A DNA stretch of 64,000 nucleotides from NBLH01 sp050296515 (GTDB lineage: Bacteria > Bacteroidota > Bacteroidia > Bacteroidales > NBLH01), in the NCBI GenBank assembly GCA_050296515.1, contig JBNKRJ010000046.1:1-64000 (forward strand). Reading direction: 5' to 3'. The notes under the pieces were generated by a model. It searched no databases and was not told the DNA's origin. It saw only the letters and a list, made by a program, of their open reading frames with translations. The position numbers and the translations under genes were made by a program. Of the stretch, positions 43,275-53,145 are shown one piece after another (the first letter of the stretch is position 1; each line of letters starts with the position of its first letter).

Positions 43275-43944
43275 ACTCTTTGAGCGCACCAAAAATAACT
43301 ATTGCATACAAATAAAATCTTATATACCTGGTTAAACCATAAAGAAGGTATGTTTTAAAAGGGTACTTAACAATGCCTGCAACAGTACTTATCATTGCAA
43401 ATGGTAATGGGAAAAGTGCTGCCATGATAATTACCAAGCCGCCCCATTTTTCAATCATATCAAAGTTCTTCTCATACTTTTTTTTAATGAAACTCTCAAC
43501 CCTTTTTGATCTTCTTGTGAATCTTCCCAAGTAATAAGCCGTGACGCCACCCAGATAAGAGATTGTTGCTAAGATCGTTACTAGAACATAAGGATGTTCC
43601 GGAAATCTTGCTTTTGACCATACAATAAAAATATCCGGAGGAATCATCCCCATAAATGATTCTGTACCAAAGAAGAACAAAAATACGTAAATAGGCCTAA
43701 GATTATTTACAAATTCTTTTATTACTTCTTGCTGATGTTTTAGATCAAAGATCCAGTCGAGAATAAAAATTGCCAGAACAAGTCCTACAAGTATTAAGAT
43801 TAGTTTTAAAAAATTCTTTCCAAGAAAGCTGTATAAACCAATTCGTTTATTCCATTTATGATGTATTCGAAACTTTTCCTTAGTTGTTCTTCGTTTCAAA
43901 TTATCAGTTGCATTATTTGCTTTATCCATCAGTAATTCGCACAT
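43267..43944 (-). CDS. VTT/DedA-like membrane protein (YqaA type)
   Basis: A 225-residue SNARE-associated/VTT-fold membrane protein. Helices lie at about 40-65, 88-105, 118-140, 165-190 and 200-222. Family segments: FFGTESFMGMIPPDIFIVWS, ATISYLGGVTAYYLGRF and IMAALFPLPFAMISTVAGIV. DedA-like proteins take part in lipid or membrane homeostasis, often as lipid scramblase-like carriers. The first ATG is at 43944; a second (MDKANNATDN) at 43929 is equally possible. The 480-base spacer upstream contains a known-type repeat only. Confidence 0.9.
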   Translation of the reverse strand: MCELLMDKANNATDNLKRRTTKEKFRIHHKWNKRIGLYSFLGKNFLKLILILVGLVLAIFILDWIFDLKHQQEVIKEFVNNLRPIYVFLFFFGTESFMGMIPPDIFIVWSKARFPEHPYVLVTILATISYLGGVTAYYLGRFTRRSKRVESFIKKKYEKNFDMIEKWGGLVIIMAALFPLPFAMISTVAGIVKYPFKTYLLYGLTRYIRFYLYAIVIFGALKEFI

Positions 43945-44218
43945 ATTTTATACGAGGCTGCAAAGTTACGGATTAATTGTAATGTTTTAATTATCCGCTA
44001 ATATTTTTTAACATATCTTAATTTTATTAATTTCACTATTAATACCTAAAAGAAGTGTTAATATCTAAAGTCTTGATTAAGTAAGGTTTAAAATGAAACA
44101 AGCATGATAAAAATATTGTTAACACACTCGACAATAATTATTTTTTATCATGCGGTTCCATCTAACAATTTGAAATAGTATAAAATAAATTATGCTTATT
44201 AGTTTGTTTATACCAAAA

Positions 44219-44288
44219 GAGATTCCTTCGTCGTTTCTCCTCGGAATGACGTCATTGCGAAGACGAGGTACGAGGATGAAGCAATCTT
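44219..44288. repeat. Stem-loop repeat AGATTCCTTCGTC...GATGAAGCAATCT
   Basis: Imperfect 70-base hairpin: AGATTCCTTCGTC with GATGAAGCAATCT, and TCGGAATGACG with GTCATTGCGA at the centre. I recognise the unit GTCATTGCGA...GAAGCAATCT as a dispersed repeat common in many bacteria, from memory. The remaining bases 43945-44218 and 44289-44425 show no gene. Confidence 0.7.
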
Positions 44289-44425
44289 TAAATTCGCTGA
44301 ACCAGTTGTAAATCCTGGAAAAATGATTATAGGTATAAGCTATCTGGCAAGCTTTAAATAAATAAATAGATGAAAATTGTTAATGCAAATTTTAACATGG
44401 TTTTCTTCTATCTAATAATTATTAT

Positions 44426-45706
44426 ATGAGCGAAGATTTGTTATCTTTTTTATGGAAACATCGGCTTTTTGAAGATTTTGTGTGCTTCAACATGGAGGGA
44501 CAAACACCTGAAATAAAAAATGTTGGCAAACAGAATACAAATGCAGGACCTGATTTTATCGAAGCCAAAATTAAGTTGAATGGAACAATATGGATTGGTA
44601 ATGTTGAAATTCACTGTAAATCGTCAGATTGGGATTTGCACAAACATTATCAAGACAAAGCTTACAATAATGTAATCTTACAAGTGGTAGAGAAGCATGA
44701 TAAAGATGTTTTTACTGAAGATGGAAGGGTACTTCCGGTAATTGAGCTTAAGATATCCGATCCTATGTGTATAAAGTACGAAGAATTTAAACAAGCTAAA
44801 GGGTGGATTTCATGTGAAAAAGATATAAAAAGCGTGGATGACTTTAAACTTAAAATGTGGTTGGGTAATGTGCTTATTGAAAGGTTAAATAAAAAGGCCG
44901 AACAAATTGTGGCATCGCTAAAAGCAAACAGTAATAATTATGAAGAAACCTTCTATCAGTTAGTTGCAAAAAGCTTTGGTTTCAAAGTTAATGCAGAACC
45001 ATTTGAGTGGCTTTCGAAATCACTTCCCTTAAACATATTGGGCAAGCATCAAAATAATTTATTTCAGCTCGAAGCTTTATTGTTTGGTCAGGCAGGGTTC
45101 TTGTCGGAAGAAGTTGAAAATGAATACTTTAAAAGACTTCGAAATGAATATGATTTTTTAAAGCAAAAGTTTGCCTTAGTACCTTTAGAAAAGCATTTAT
45201 GGAAATTTTTAAGATTAAGACCTTCAAATTTTCCTTTTATAAGAATTGCTCAGTTTGCAATGTTAATTTATAAATCAAAATCACTTCTTTCAAAAATTAT
45301 TGAAATTGATGGAATTGAAGAAATGAGGTGTTTATTTGATATTAGTACATCTATTTTTTGGGAGGATCATTACACCTTTGAAAAAACTTCAGCAAAGAAA
45401 CTAAAAGCATTTGGAGAAAACTCAATCAATCTGGTATTAATTAATGCGGTGATTCCGATGCTATTTGTTTATGGAAAAAACACAGACAATGAGAACCTTA
45501 AGGATAGGGCAATATCCTTTTTAGAGAAGCTGGCTCCTGAGAAAAACAATATTATTAAATCATGGATGCAATTAGGAATAGATGTTGACTCAAGCTTTGA
45601 TTCTCAAGCCCTGCTTGAACAAAAAAATGTTTATTGTGACCAGATTAAATGTTTAAAATGTGGCATTGGAATTGAAATATTTAAAAATCAATTAACAAAA
45701 ATCTAA
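44426..45706 (+). CDS. DUF2851 protein
   Basis: A 426-residue cytoplasmic protein of a Bacteroidota-dominated family without assigned function. Family features: MSEDLLSFLWKHRLF, GKQNTNAGPDFIEAKIKLNG, WIGNVEIHCKSSDWDLHKHY and a C-terminal CDQIKCLKCGIGIEIFK with three close cysteines. The N-terminal segment (TNAGPDF...NVEIHCKSSDW) has the pattern of a PD-(D/E)XK-like fold, so a nuclease relationship is possible but not proven. It ends four bases before the ion-channel gene. Confidence 0.9.
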   Translation: MSEDLLSFLWKHRLFEDFVCFNMEGQTPEIKNVGKQNTNAGPDFIEAKIKLNGTIWIGNVEIHCKSSDWDLHKHYQDKAYNNVILQVVEKHDKDVFTEDGRVLPVIELKISDPMCIKYEEFKQAKGWISCEKDIKSVDDFKLKMWLGNVLIERLNKKAEQIVASLKANSNNYEETFYQLVAKSFGFKVNAEPFEWLSKSLPLNILGKHQNNLFQLEALLFGQAGFLSEEVENEYFKRLRNEYDFLKQKFALVPLEKHLWKFLRLRPSNFPFIRIAQFAMLIYKSKSLLSKIIEIDGIEEMRCLFDISTSIFWEDHYTFEKTSAKKLKAFGENSINLVLINAVIPMLFVYGKNTDNENLKDRAISFLEKLAPEKNNIIKSWMQLGIDVDSSFDSQALLEQKNVYCDQIKCLKCGIGIEIFKNQLTKI

Positions 45707-45709
45707 ACA

Positions 45710-46738
45710 TTGGACAGGCGAAGGATATACTATTTATATTTTAGTGCTTTTGCACTTTTTTTTACGGTAGGTATTGGAGTTACTGGTTTCATGGTTGTTG
45801 AAGGGTATAACTTTACCGAGGCGTTTTACATGACCATGATTACTGTTTCAACCGTGGGCTTTGAAGAAGTAAGACAGTTATCTCAACAAGGTATGATTTT
45901 CACTTCCTTCCTTATCATCATTAGTTTTGGAGTGTTTGCTTATTTTATAACCAGTACCACTAAATTTATGATGGATGGTGAATTTCGTCAATATTTGAAA
46001 AGAAGAAAAATGGAAAAAGATTTAAAAAACCTTAAAGGGCATGTAATAGTTTGTGGATTTGGCCGTAATGGGAAACAAGCAGCAATAGAACTTTTGCTTC
46101 ATAATGAGAAAATAGTAGTAATTGAAAAAGAACATAACGTTGTTGATGGTGACCCGAGTAATGAAATTTGGAAAAACCCAAACTTTAATTTTGTTAATGG
46201 AGATGCTGTGCATGAAGATTTTCTTGTAAAAGCAAAAATTGAAGATGCAAAAGCTCTTATAACAACACTTCCAAATGATGCTGACAACCTGTTTATTGTG
46301 CTGACTGCAAGAGAAATGAATAAAGACCTTACTATTATAAGCAGAGCTTCTGAAGATCATTCGGATATTAAGTTAAAAAGAGCTGGGGCAACTAACATAA
46401 TTATGCCGGATAAAGTGGGAGGTGCACGTATGGCAAAATTGGTGGCACAACCAGATATTGTTGAATTTATCGATTCTATATTAATTGACAATGAGTTAGA
46501 TGCCAGTATGGTAGAAATTGATTGCGATATACTCACTAGAGAATCATTAAATAAGACACTTACAGAGCTTAGTATCCGACGCACAACAGGAGTAAACCTG
46601 ATAGGAATTAAGAAGAAGAATAATGCGTATATATACAATCCTCCCGCAGATTACAGGTTAAATTATGACGATAAACTGTTTGTAATAGGAACACCAAATC
46701 AAGTCAGGCACCTAAGGAAATTATTAACAGGCTTTTAG
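45710..46738 (+). CDS. Two-helix ion channel with TrkA-N (RCK) domain
   Basis: A 342-residue protein starting at a TTG immediately after the DUF2851 gene. Residues 9-32 and 61-85 are transmembrane helices flanking a pore loop MITVSTVGFEEVRQ. The filter reads TVGF rather than the usual TVGYG, so potassium selectivity is likely but altered. Residues about 108-230 form the NAD-binding RCK domain (HVIVCGFGRNGKQAAIELLL), followed by a TrkA-C-like tail (residues about 260-340). It probably regulates ion flux in response to nucleotide binding. Confidence 0.9.
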   Translation: MDRRRIYYLYFSAFALFFTVGIGVTGFMVVEGYNFTEAFYMTMITVSTVGFEEVRQLSQQGMIFTSFLIIISFGVFAYFITSTTKFMMDGEFRQYLKRRKMEKDLKNLKGHVIVCGFGRNGKQAAIELLLHNEKIVVIEKEHNVVDGDPSNEIWKNPNFNFVNGDAVHEDFLVKAKIEDAKALITTLPNDADNLFIVLTAREMNKDLTIISRASEDHSDIKLKRAGATNIIMPDKVGGARMAKLVAQPDIVEFIDSILIDNELDASMVEIDCDILTRESLNKTLTELSIRRTTGVNLIGIKKKNNAYIYNPPADYRLNYDDKLFVIGTPNQVRHLRKLLTGF

Positions 46739-46769
46739 CAATTTATTTCTCACATAAGGTTTTTACCTC

Positions 46770-46777
46770 TATATTTG
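46770..46777 (+). promoter_or_regulatory. -7 promoter element of the Crp/Fnr gene
   Basis: TATATTTG, 27 bases before the ATG at 46805. No good TTTG was found at the -33 position, so the assignment rests on the -7 box alone. Confidence 0.5.
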
Positions 46778-46804
46778 TGTTGTAAAACATAAAATGCGGG
46801 CAAG

Positions 46805-47506
46805 ATGTTAAAGAAAAAGTCATTTTGTGAAAACTGTATTGACGGAAAAGAATCAATTTTTAGTAAACTTAGTCCTGAAGATAAAGAAATCTTACATCAC
46901 AACCATTATTGCACAAGCTATAAGAAGGGCGAGACGATTTATAGACAGGGAGATAAACCTACTGGCCTTATTTGTTTGTCTGCAGGAAAAGTGAAAGTTA
47001 TAAAAGAGGGAGTTGGGGGGCGAGAACAAATTGTACGAATGTCAAAACCAATCGGATTTATTGGTTACAGGGCACTTTTTGCTGGAGGATCTTATATTTC
47101 AACAGCTGTAGCTATTGAAGACAGTAAGATTTGTATTATAAAAAAGGATGCTCTTTTTGATGTAATCAACAGAAATGGTTCACTTGGTTTGGGTATGCTT
47201 AGAGAAATGGCACTTGAACTTGGATTCTCAAACGAAAGAACTGTAAACCTTACACAAAAACATATACGGGGACGATTAGCGGAATCTTTGGTCTTTTTAA
47301 TAGATACTTTTGGCTTTGAGGAAGATAAAAAAACGATTAAGGTTTATTTATCCAGAGAAGATCTTGCCAATTTATCAAACATGACAACTTCAAACGCAAT
47401 CAGGACTTTATCTATGTTTGCAAATGAGGAGGTTATTTTATTGGAAGGTAGAAAGATCAGGGTCGTTGATTTCTCAAAATTGAAGAGGATTAGTCGAATG
47501 GGGTAA
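46805..47506 (+). CDS. Crp/Fnr-family transcriptional regulator
   Basis: A 233-residue regulator. The cyclic-nucleotide-like sensor barrel covers about residues 18-135 (YKKGETIYRQGDKPTGLICL). The winged helix-turn-helix follows at 160-225 (LSREDLANLSNMTTSNAIRT). Cysteines at positions 8 and 11 (SFCENC), 36, 57 and 110 recall the N-terminal C-x2-C of Fnr; an Fe-S or redox sensor role is possible but unproven, and similar C-x2-C N-termini are common in Bacteroidota Crp-like proteins. A strong terminator follows. It follows the channel gene on the same strand. Confidence 0.93.
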   Translation: MLKKKSFCENCIDGKESIFSKLSPEDKEILHHNHYCTSYKKGETIYRQGDKPTGLICLSAGKVKVIKEGVGGREQIVRMSKPIGFIGYRALFAGGSYISTAVAIEDSKICIIKKDALFDVINRNGSLGLGMLREMALELGFSNERTVNLTQKHIRGRLAESLVFLIDTFGFEEDKKTIKVYLSREDLANLSNMTTSNAIRTLSMFANEEVILLEGRKIRVVDFSKLKRISRMG

Positions 47507-47567
47507 TATCTAAGTAGCTTAGATAAGCCGTTATAAATCTGTGCAATTTTTTATAAAAAAATAGAAG

Positions 47568-47606
47568 AAACCGTAAGATTTTAAGGAAGCGTCTTACGGG
47601 TTTTTA
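47568..47606 (+). terminator. Terminator of the Crp/Fnr gene
   Basis: AAACCGTAAGA (47568-47578) pairs with TCTTACGGGTTT (47592-47603) and continues into a T-run. Confidence 0.9.
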
Positions 47607-47645
47607 TTGTTAAGAAAGTAAAGAGATGCTATTCTTTGGCTAGCA

Positions 47646-48767
47646 TTATTGTTCTAATTCATTAAATGTTTTTTCAAATAAAGCGCACTGTGTCAAATGG
47701 GAATATTTTTCCTGAACCATTTTCTGAGCTTGCTTACTTAAGTTCTTTCTTAATGTTTCGTCAGTGTACAATTTTAGAATTGCTTCGGCAATAGCTTTTT
47801 CGTCTTTAGGTTCAACCAAAACACCAAGCTTACCTCCTTCAAGAATTTCTGCTGTCCCACCACTGTTAGTTCCAATTACTGGCGTTCCGGTTGCCATGGC
47901 TTCTACTGTAACCATTCCAAAAGGTTCAGAAATTGAAGACATTATAAAAATATCAAGGGCACGAAAGGCTGTGGGAGTATCCTGTGTAAAAGGTTGAAAA
48001 ATTACCTGCTCCTCTACTTTAAGCGAGTTGACCAAACTTTTTAAATAGGCTAAATAACCTTCTTCACCATAAGTTTCTTCCCCAATAAGCAACACTTTAA
48101 GATTTGGAATCTGATCTTTAACTAGAGGAAGGGCCTGGATGAGGTATTCTTGTCCCTTTTGTTTATCGAGACGACCAATTACTCCAACAATAAAGTCATC
48201 TTTTTTTAGTGAAAAAGCGTCTCTTGCTTCTGTTTTATCTTTTGTTGAAGCTTCGATGAAAGGACTAACCTCAATACTCAGTGGGATTCTTTTTATTTTT
48301 TCTTTTTTTATTCTGGAATTTTGCAAAAGTTGCTCTTCTAAGTACAGAAGAGGACTAATCCATCTATCAAGGTTTTTGTAAAAGAAACTATGGTAGATGT
48401 CTTTTTTACGAATTGGCATTTGCATTTGCTGCCAATATGTAACACTAAAGGTTTTTTTTGAATAAAACTTAGACATTATACCTGAATAAAATTGGTGATA
48501 ATGAGAAATCAGTAGGTGTTCGATTTTTTCATTATTTAATATTTTAGCCAGTTTTTTAGCTGCACTCAGGTTTAAGTGTTTTTTTTTCTGGGTAAATTCA
48601 AGTGTGGGAATTCCATTATCTTGAGCCAGTTGCATAATTTTACTGCCTGGTTTGCCAATTAAGTAAACATCATTTTGATTTTCTTTAAGCCATTTGCATA
48701 GCTTGAAGGTATTAATTTCAAGACCTCCCCAAGAATCTATGCTACAAAGTATTCCGGTTTTTTTCAT
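47646..48767 (-). CDS. Glycosyltransferase family 4 protein
   Basis: A 373-residue GT-B glycosyltransferase, starting at MKKTGILCSIDSWGGLEINT; an in-frame ATG at 48860 would add 31 unconserved residues. The C-terminal half has VGVIGRLDKQKGQEYLIQAL and the nucleotide-sugar motif SEPFGMVTVEAMATGTPVIG. It transfers a sugar from a nucleotide donor to an acceptor in envelope glycan assembly. It opens the envelope cluster and faces away from the other genes. The upstream spacer 48768-49257 is AT-rich and holds only a promoter for the next gene. Confidence 0.93.
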   Translation of the reverse strand: MKKTGILCSIDSWGGLEINTFKLCKWLKENQNDVYLIGKPGSKIMQLAQDNGIPTLEFTQKKKHLNLSAAKKLAKILNNEKIEHLLISHYHQFYSGIMSKFYSKKTFSVTYWQQMQMPIRKKDIYHSFFYKNLDRWISPLLYLEEQLLQNSRIKKEKIKRIPLSIEVSPFIEASTKDKTEARDAFSLKKDDFIVGVIGRLDKQKGQEYLIQALPLVKDQIPNLKVLLIGEETYGEEGYLAYLKSLVNSLKVEEQVIFQPFTQDTPTAFRALDIFIMSSISEPFGMVTVEAMATGTPVIGTNSGGTAEILEGGKLGVLVEPKDEKAIAEAILKLYTDETLRKNLSKQAQKMVQEKYSHLTQCALFEKTFNELEQ

Positions 48768-49114
48768 ATTATATTTTTCTAGCCTTATTATGTTTTTGGA
48801 AGAAAAGGTGTTACTATTAAAAAGCACAAATACAACTGATTGTCCTTGTTTTTCGGCCAAATTTAAAAAACTTTAGTTAAAACTCAAGCTAGGATTAAGA
48901 TTTCATTAATTACCTAAATAGAGAAAAATCGGGAATTATTGCCTTTTTATTGGTTTTACTTGATTTTGTTTGATGATTTTTTTAACACAAGTTTAGATTT
49001 TAGTTATGTCTTCATAAAACTAATAAATGCAGCATTGAATCATGATATTGATAACCCTTGATACATAAATTTTTATGCCATGTAATTGAGAATTACTTTA
49101 TAAAAATTAAAAAA

Positions 49115-49148
49115 TTTGTTGTTCAGCCGGATAAATCAACTATTTTTG
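49115..49148 (+). promoter_or_regulatory. Possible promoter of the glycan cluster
   Basis: TTTG (49115-49118), 22 bases, then TATTTTTG (49141-49148). The leader to the TTG start at 49258 would be about 105 bases. Spacing is slightly long. Confidence 0.4.
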
Positions 49149-49257
49149 TGCAATAAAGTAAAAACAGTGCTTGGCAATTATTATATTGATTAGCAAGAAA
49201 GATGTTGCTATAATTTTAGAAATTTAACTAAAAAACCAATTTAAAAACCATCAGAAT

Positions 49258-50274
49258 TTGGAAAAGAAAAGAATAATAATTAGCAGGACAGATAGCCTGG
49301 GCGATGTTGTTCTTACCCTTCCTTTAGCTGGCATTGTTAAGAAATATTATCCGGATATATATATTATTTTTTTGGGAAGAAAATATACAGAACCAGTTAC
49401 TAAGCTTTCTGTATATATTGATGAATTTGTTGATTGGGATGAATTAAAGCAAAAAAATCAAAAAGAGTTATTAAAAGCATTTAGAGACCTCAAAGCGGAC
49501 ATTATTTTACATGTTTTTCCAAACAGGAGAATTGCAAAAGTCTCTAAAGATGCTAAAATCCCATTACGTATTGGAACATCACATCGATGGTCTCACTTTT
49601 TGTATTGTAATAAGCGAGTTAATTTTGGCAGAAAACGGTCTTATTTGCATGAATCACAACTCAATATAAAATTATTAAAACCGTTAATAAATAAAACAGA
49701 ATTTTCGCTGGCGGAGATTGAAGGCTTTTATGGGTTTAATAAGGTGAAAGAATTGCCTGATATGCATAAACAACTTCTTCAAAAAGATAAATTTAATTTA
49801 ATACTTCACCCAAAATCTAAAGGAAGCGCAAGAGAATGGGGTGAAGATAATTTTACAAAACTCATTAATATTTTACCTAAGGATAGATACAATATCTTTA
49901 TAACCGGAACAAAAGATGAAGGGGGGTTATTAAAAGATTTTCTGAGTGAAAATAAGGATAAAATTAATGACCTGACTGGAAAATTAAGTTTAACAGAATT
50001 TATAAGTTTTATTAATGAAGCTGATGGCTTGGTTGCAGCTAGTACAGGTCCCTTGCACATTGCTGCTTCCTTGAATAAAATTGTAGTAGGGATTTATGCC
50101 CCAATAAGGCCAATGCATCCAGGTAGATGGGCCCCGGTCGGAAAAAATGCATCTTACCTGGTTCTTGATAAAAAATGTGATGATTGCAGAAGAACAATGG
50201 ATTGTAGATGTATTAGAGAAATTGAAGCATTTGAAGTATTTAAAATACTGGAAAGTCATCAGAAGAATGGGTAA
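49258..50274 (+). CDS. Glycosyltransferase family 9 (heptosyltransferase-like)
   Basis: A 338-residue GT-B transferase with a TTG start. Family features: RIIISRTDSLGDVVLTLPLA (acceptor loop), FNLILHPKSKGSAREWGEDN and the donor-binding ADGLVAASTGPLHIAASLNK. A short cysteine cluster near the end (CDDCRRTMDCRC) is common in this group. GT9 members add heptose or related sugars to lipid A-core. It is first of the forward-strand envelope genes; the GT2 gene starts 130 bases later. Confidence 0.92.
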   Translation: MEKKRIIISRTDSLGDVVLTLPLAGIVKKYYPDIYIIFLGRKYTEPVTKLSVYIDEFVDWDELKQKNQKELLKAFRDLKADIILHVFPNRRIAKVSKDAKIPLRIGTSHRWSHFLYCNKRVNFGRKRSYLHESQLNIKLLKPLINKTEFSLAEIEGFYGFNKVKELPDMHKQLLQKDKFNLILHPKSKGSAREWGEDNFTKLINILPKDRYNIFITGTKDEGGLLKDFLSENKDKINDLTGKLSLTEFISFINEADGLVAASTGPLHIAASLNKIVVGIYAPIRPMHPGRWAPVGKNASYLVLDKKCDDCRRTMDCRCIREIEAFEVFKILESHQKNG

Positions 50275-50403
50275 TGTATTTGTGTATAGATATTAGCTTG
50301 ATGCTTTTTGTTTGAGGTAAGTTTTATTAGACAAAATTGAGTAAGGAAAAATAAAATATGTTTTATTACCCGATTCGATTTATCAAAACCTTTTATTGAG
50401 AAT

Positions 50404-51966
50404 TTGAATAGTATAGAAAAAATATCAGCAGTAATAATTGTTAAGGATGCTGAGCAGACTATTGCCCAAACTTTGGAAAGTCTTAAAAACTTTGATGAGG
50501 TTATTCTATATGACAATGGCTCAATTGATAAAACAACAGCAATTGCATCACAATATTTGAATGTAAAACTAATTTTTGGAGAGTTTAAGGGGTTTGGTGA
50601 TACAAAAAATTGTGCTGCAAGTTATGCTAAAAATGATTGGATTTTTTCAATTGATAGTGATGAGGTTTTAAGTGTACGGCTACACAATTCAATAAATAAT
50701 TTACAATTGGAAGATAATTGTGTTTATTGGTGTTATAGATACAATTATTACAGAAAGAAGAGGGTTAAGTATTCTGGGTGGGGAAAAGAGAAAGTTACTA
50801 GGCTTTATAACAAAAAAGTCACCCAGTTCAATAATCGTCTTGTGCATGAGGGAATTGTAATTTCGAGAAACCTGAAAGTTTTAAAACTTAATGGTGAAAT
50901 AAAACACTATAGCTATATGAGTATTGCTGACTTCATCAAAAAGAGAAGTTTTTATTCAGACCTTTTTGCTATAGAAAATCAAGGAAGCAGAAAATCATCA
51001 CCCTTAAGTGCAATTTTAAGTGGTGCTTTTGTATTTTTCAATACTTTTCTTGTGAGGCTGGCTTTTCTAGATGGCTACCGTGGACTTTTAATTGCTGTTA
51101 CTGATGCTCATGAAACATTTTTGAAACACATAAAGCTCTACGAGGCAAACTTAGAAAATAATTTTAAAGTTAGCCTAATTGTTACTTCATCTGCTAATGC
51201 TGATATTCTTGAATTATCTTTAGATAGTATACTTGAACAATCAATAATACCGAATGAAATAATTATTGTAGAAACAAATAGTAATCCAGACCTTAAATTA
51301 AAAATAAAGAGTTTTGTAAAAAAGAGTTTCATTAAAGTTATTGTGATCGAAACTAATGGTGATATCAATATTGCACAACTAAGAAATAAAGCAATTGCAA
51401 AATCAACATATGATTATTTGATATTTGTTGATGGAAGTTCTGTTTTGCATCCTCATTTTGTTAAAGATCACATTGCATTTGCTAAAAAAGGGCTTTATTT
51501 ACAAGGAGATATAATTCGGCTTACAAAAAAAATCTCGGATGAAGTCATTAAAGAGAAAAGCTTAAATATGCCCCATTTAAAAGTAGGTGGAATTCATTTT
51601 GCAAAAAAGGGAATTAGAAATGGGATTCTGGCAAGCTTTTTTGGCCTTTTTAAGTTGAACAAACCTTTAGCTTACCGGTTAAATAATTTTTCTATCTTTA
51701 AGAAGGAGCTTGAAAAGCTAAATGGTTTTAGTGAAGATTATACATCGATGAATAAGTGTGATGCAGATCTTTTGGAACGGCTATACATAGCTGGCATAAA
51801 AAGAAAAAACTTAAGATTCACATCCATTATGTATCGATTAATCGGTGTTGGAACAGGAAGATTTGGAAAACTTGCACTTAATTTTAGACCAGATAAATCT
51901 CCAATATGCACAAATGGACTAGATAAATACCCAGTTGATGAACAAGATATTGGAAAGTTGGATTAA
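50404..51966 (+). CDS. Double glycosyltransferase family 2 protein
   Basis: A 520-residue protein with two GT-A domains, starting at TTG 50404. Domain 1 (residues 1-255) is of the WaaE/KdtX-like type: ISAVIIVKDAEQTIAQTLES, ILYDNGSIDKT and SIDSDEVLS, and it contains a hydrophobic patch LSAILSGAFVFFNTFLV. Domain 2 (from about 258) has VSLIVTSSANADILELSLDS, LRNKAIAKSTYDYLIFVDGS and resembles capsule/LPS GT2 proteins. Two acceptor steps in one polypeptide are likely. The fusion is the odd feature; each half is complete for its fold. Confidence 0.9.
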   Translation: MNSIEKISAVIIVKDAEQTIAQTLESLKNFDEVILYDNGSIDKTTAIASQYLNVKLIFGEFKGFGDTKNCAASYAKNDWIFSIDSDEVLSVRLHNSINNLQLEDNCVYWCYRYNYYRKKRVKYSGWGKEKVTRLYNKKVTQFNNRLVHEGIVISRNLKVLKLNGEIKHYSYMSIADFIKKRSFYSDLFAIENQGSRKSSPLSAILSGAFVFFNTFLVRLAFLDGYRGLLIAVTDAHETFLKHIKLYEANLENNFKVSLIVTSSANADILELSLDSILEQSIIPNEIIIVETNSNPDLKLKIKSFVKKSFIKVIVIETNGDINIAQLRNKAIAKSTYDYLIFVDGSSVLHPHFVKDHIAFAKKGLYLQGDIIRLTKKISDEVIKEKSLNMPHLKVGGIHFAKKGIRNGILASFFGLFKLNKPLAYRLNNFSIFKKELEKLNGFSEDYTSMNKCDADLLERLYIAGIKRKNLRFTSIMYRLIGVGTGRFGKLALNFRPDKSPICTNGLDKYPVDEQDIGKLD

Positions 51967-52091
51967 CGATTGTAAACCTCTTTATTTTATAAATTCCACA
52001 AGGTTAATTATCCCTTTTTTAAGAAACCTCTTGGCCAAATCAACATTTTAATTTTTTTTTGCAAAAGTTTATCAATCGTTAAATATTTATA

Positions 52092-52979
52092 ATGCTAGGA
52101 TATCTCATTTTGAGGGTATTTATTGAACTCTTTAGAATTATTCCTTTTAAACTTCTGTATGTTTTATCGGATGTTATGAGATTTGTGTTTTTTTATGTAA
52201 TAAAATATAGGAAAAATATTGCATTAGATAATTTAAGAAAAGCCTTCCCTGATAAATCTGAAAAAGAAATTAAAAATATTGCATGGAAATCATATCAAAA
52301 TCTTACAGATATTACGCTAGAAAGTTTCAAGGGGATGTTTGTAAGTGAAAAATCAATGAGAAGACGAATGAAGGTTATAAATAGGAGCGTGTGCGATTTT
52401 TATGCTGAGCAGGGGAAAAGTGCAATATATTTAACAGGTCATTGTGCAAATTGGGAATGGGCAACTATCATTGATAAATATTTAAAGCATAAGATCGTTT
52501 CTGTTTTTAAACCTCTTAAAAATAAGCGACTAAATGAGTACATGAAATCAAACAGAGAAAGATTTGGAATGCAGCTGATTTCAATGAAGGATACAAGACA
52601 TGCATTCAAAAATGAGATTCCTATTGGTCTTGTTTTAATTGCAGACCAAAGTCCAAGTACAACACATAATGCTATTTGGGTTGATTTTTTTGATAGGGAC
52701 ACTCCAGTAATTCATGGACCTGAAGCCTATGCTCGAAAATTTGATCTTCCATTAGTATTTGCAGAATTCCATAGGGTGAAAAGAGGTTATTATTACCTTA
52801 AATTCTTTAATCTTATAGATAATCCAAAAGATTTTGAAGAAGGTGAAATTACCCAGATATATATAAAACGGCTGGAAGAATACATCAGTGAAAAACCTGA
52901 GTACTGGATATGGACCCATAAAAGATGGAAACATAAAAGGAAAGATGGTAAAATATTGATGGATTATTATTATAATTAG
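52092..52979 (+). CDS. LpxL/HtrB-like lipid A acyltransferase
   Basis: A 295-residue membrane-associated acyltransferase of the lysophospholipid/lauroyl type. The catalytic H-x4-E motif is in LTGHCANWEWATIID. Other family segments are YRKNIALDNLRKAFPDKSEK, VLIADQSPS and YWIWTHKRWKHKRK. The N-terminus has a hydrophobic helix. It adds a secondary acyl chain to lipid A or a related glycolipid at the inner membrane. It fits the surrounding glycosyltransferase genes. Confidence 0.93.
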   Translation: MLGYLILRVFIELFRIIPFKLLYVLSDVMRFVFFYVIKYRKNIALDNLRKAFPDKSEKEIKNIAWKSYQNLTDITLESFKGMFVSEKSMRRRMKVINRSVCDFYAEQGKSAIYLTGHCANWEWATIIDKYLKHKIVSVFKPLKNKRLNEYMKSNRERFGMQLISMKDTRHAFKNEIPIGLVLIADQSPSTTHNAIWVDFFDRDTPVIHGPEAYARKFDLPLVFAEFHRVKRGYYYLKFFNLIDNPKDFEEGEITQIYIKRLEEYISEKPEYWIWTHKRWKHKRKDGKILMDYYYN

Positions 52980-53145
52980 AGCTTAATTATTTAAGATAAA
53001 AATATACCAGGAGTTTAAAATCGATTGTAAATCAAGATATTAGCCTTTTCAAATAAGGTTTGGATTAAAAAATGAAAACGGAATTGTCTTTTTAAGCAAA
53101 ACTGAAAATAATTTTAGCTTTTGTAACTCATTTTAAATTTGTGTA

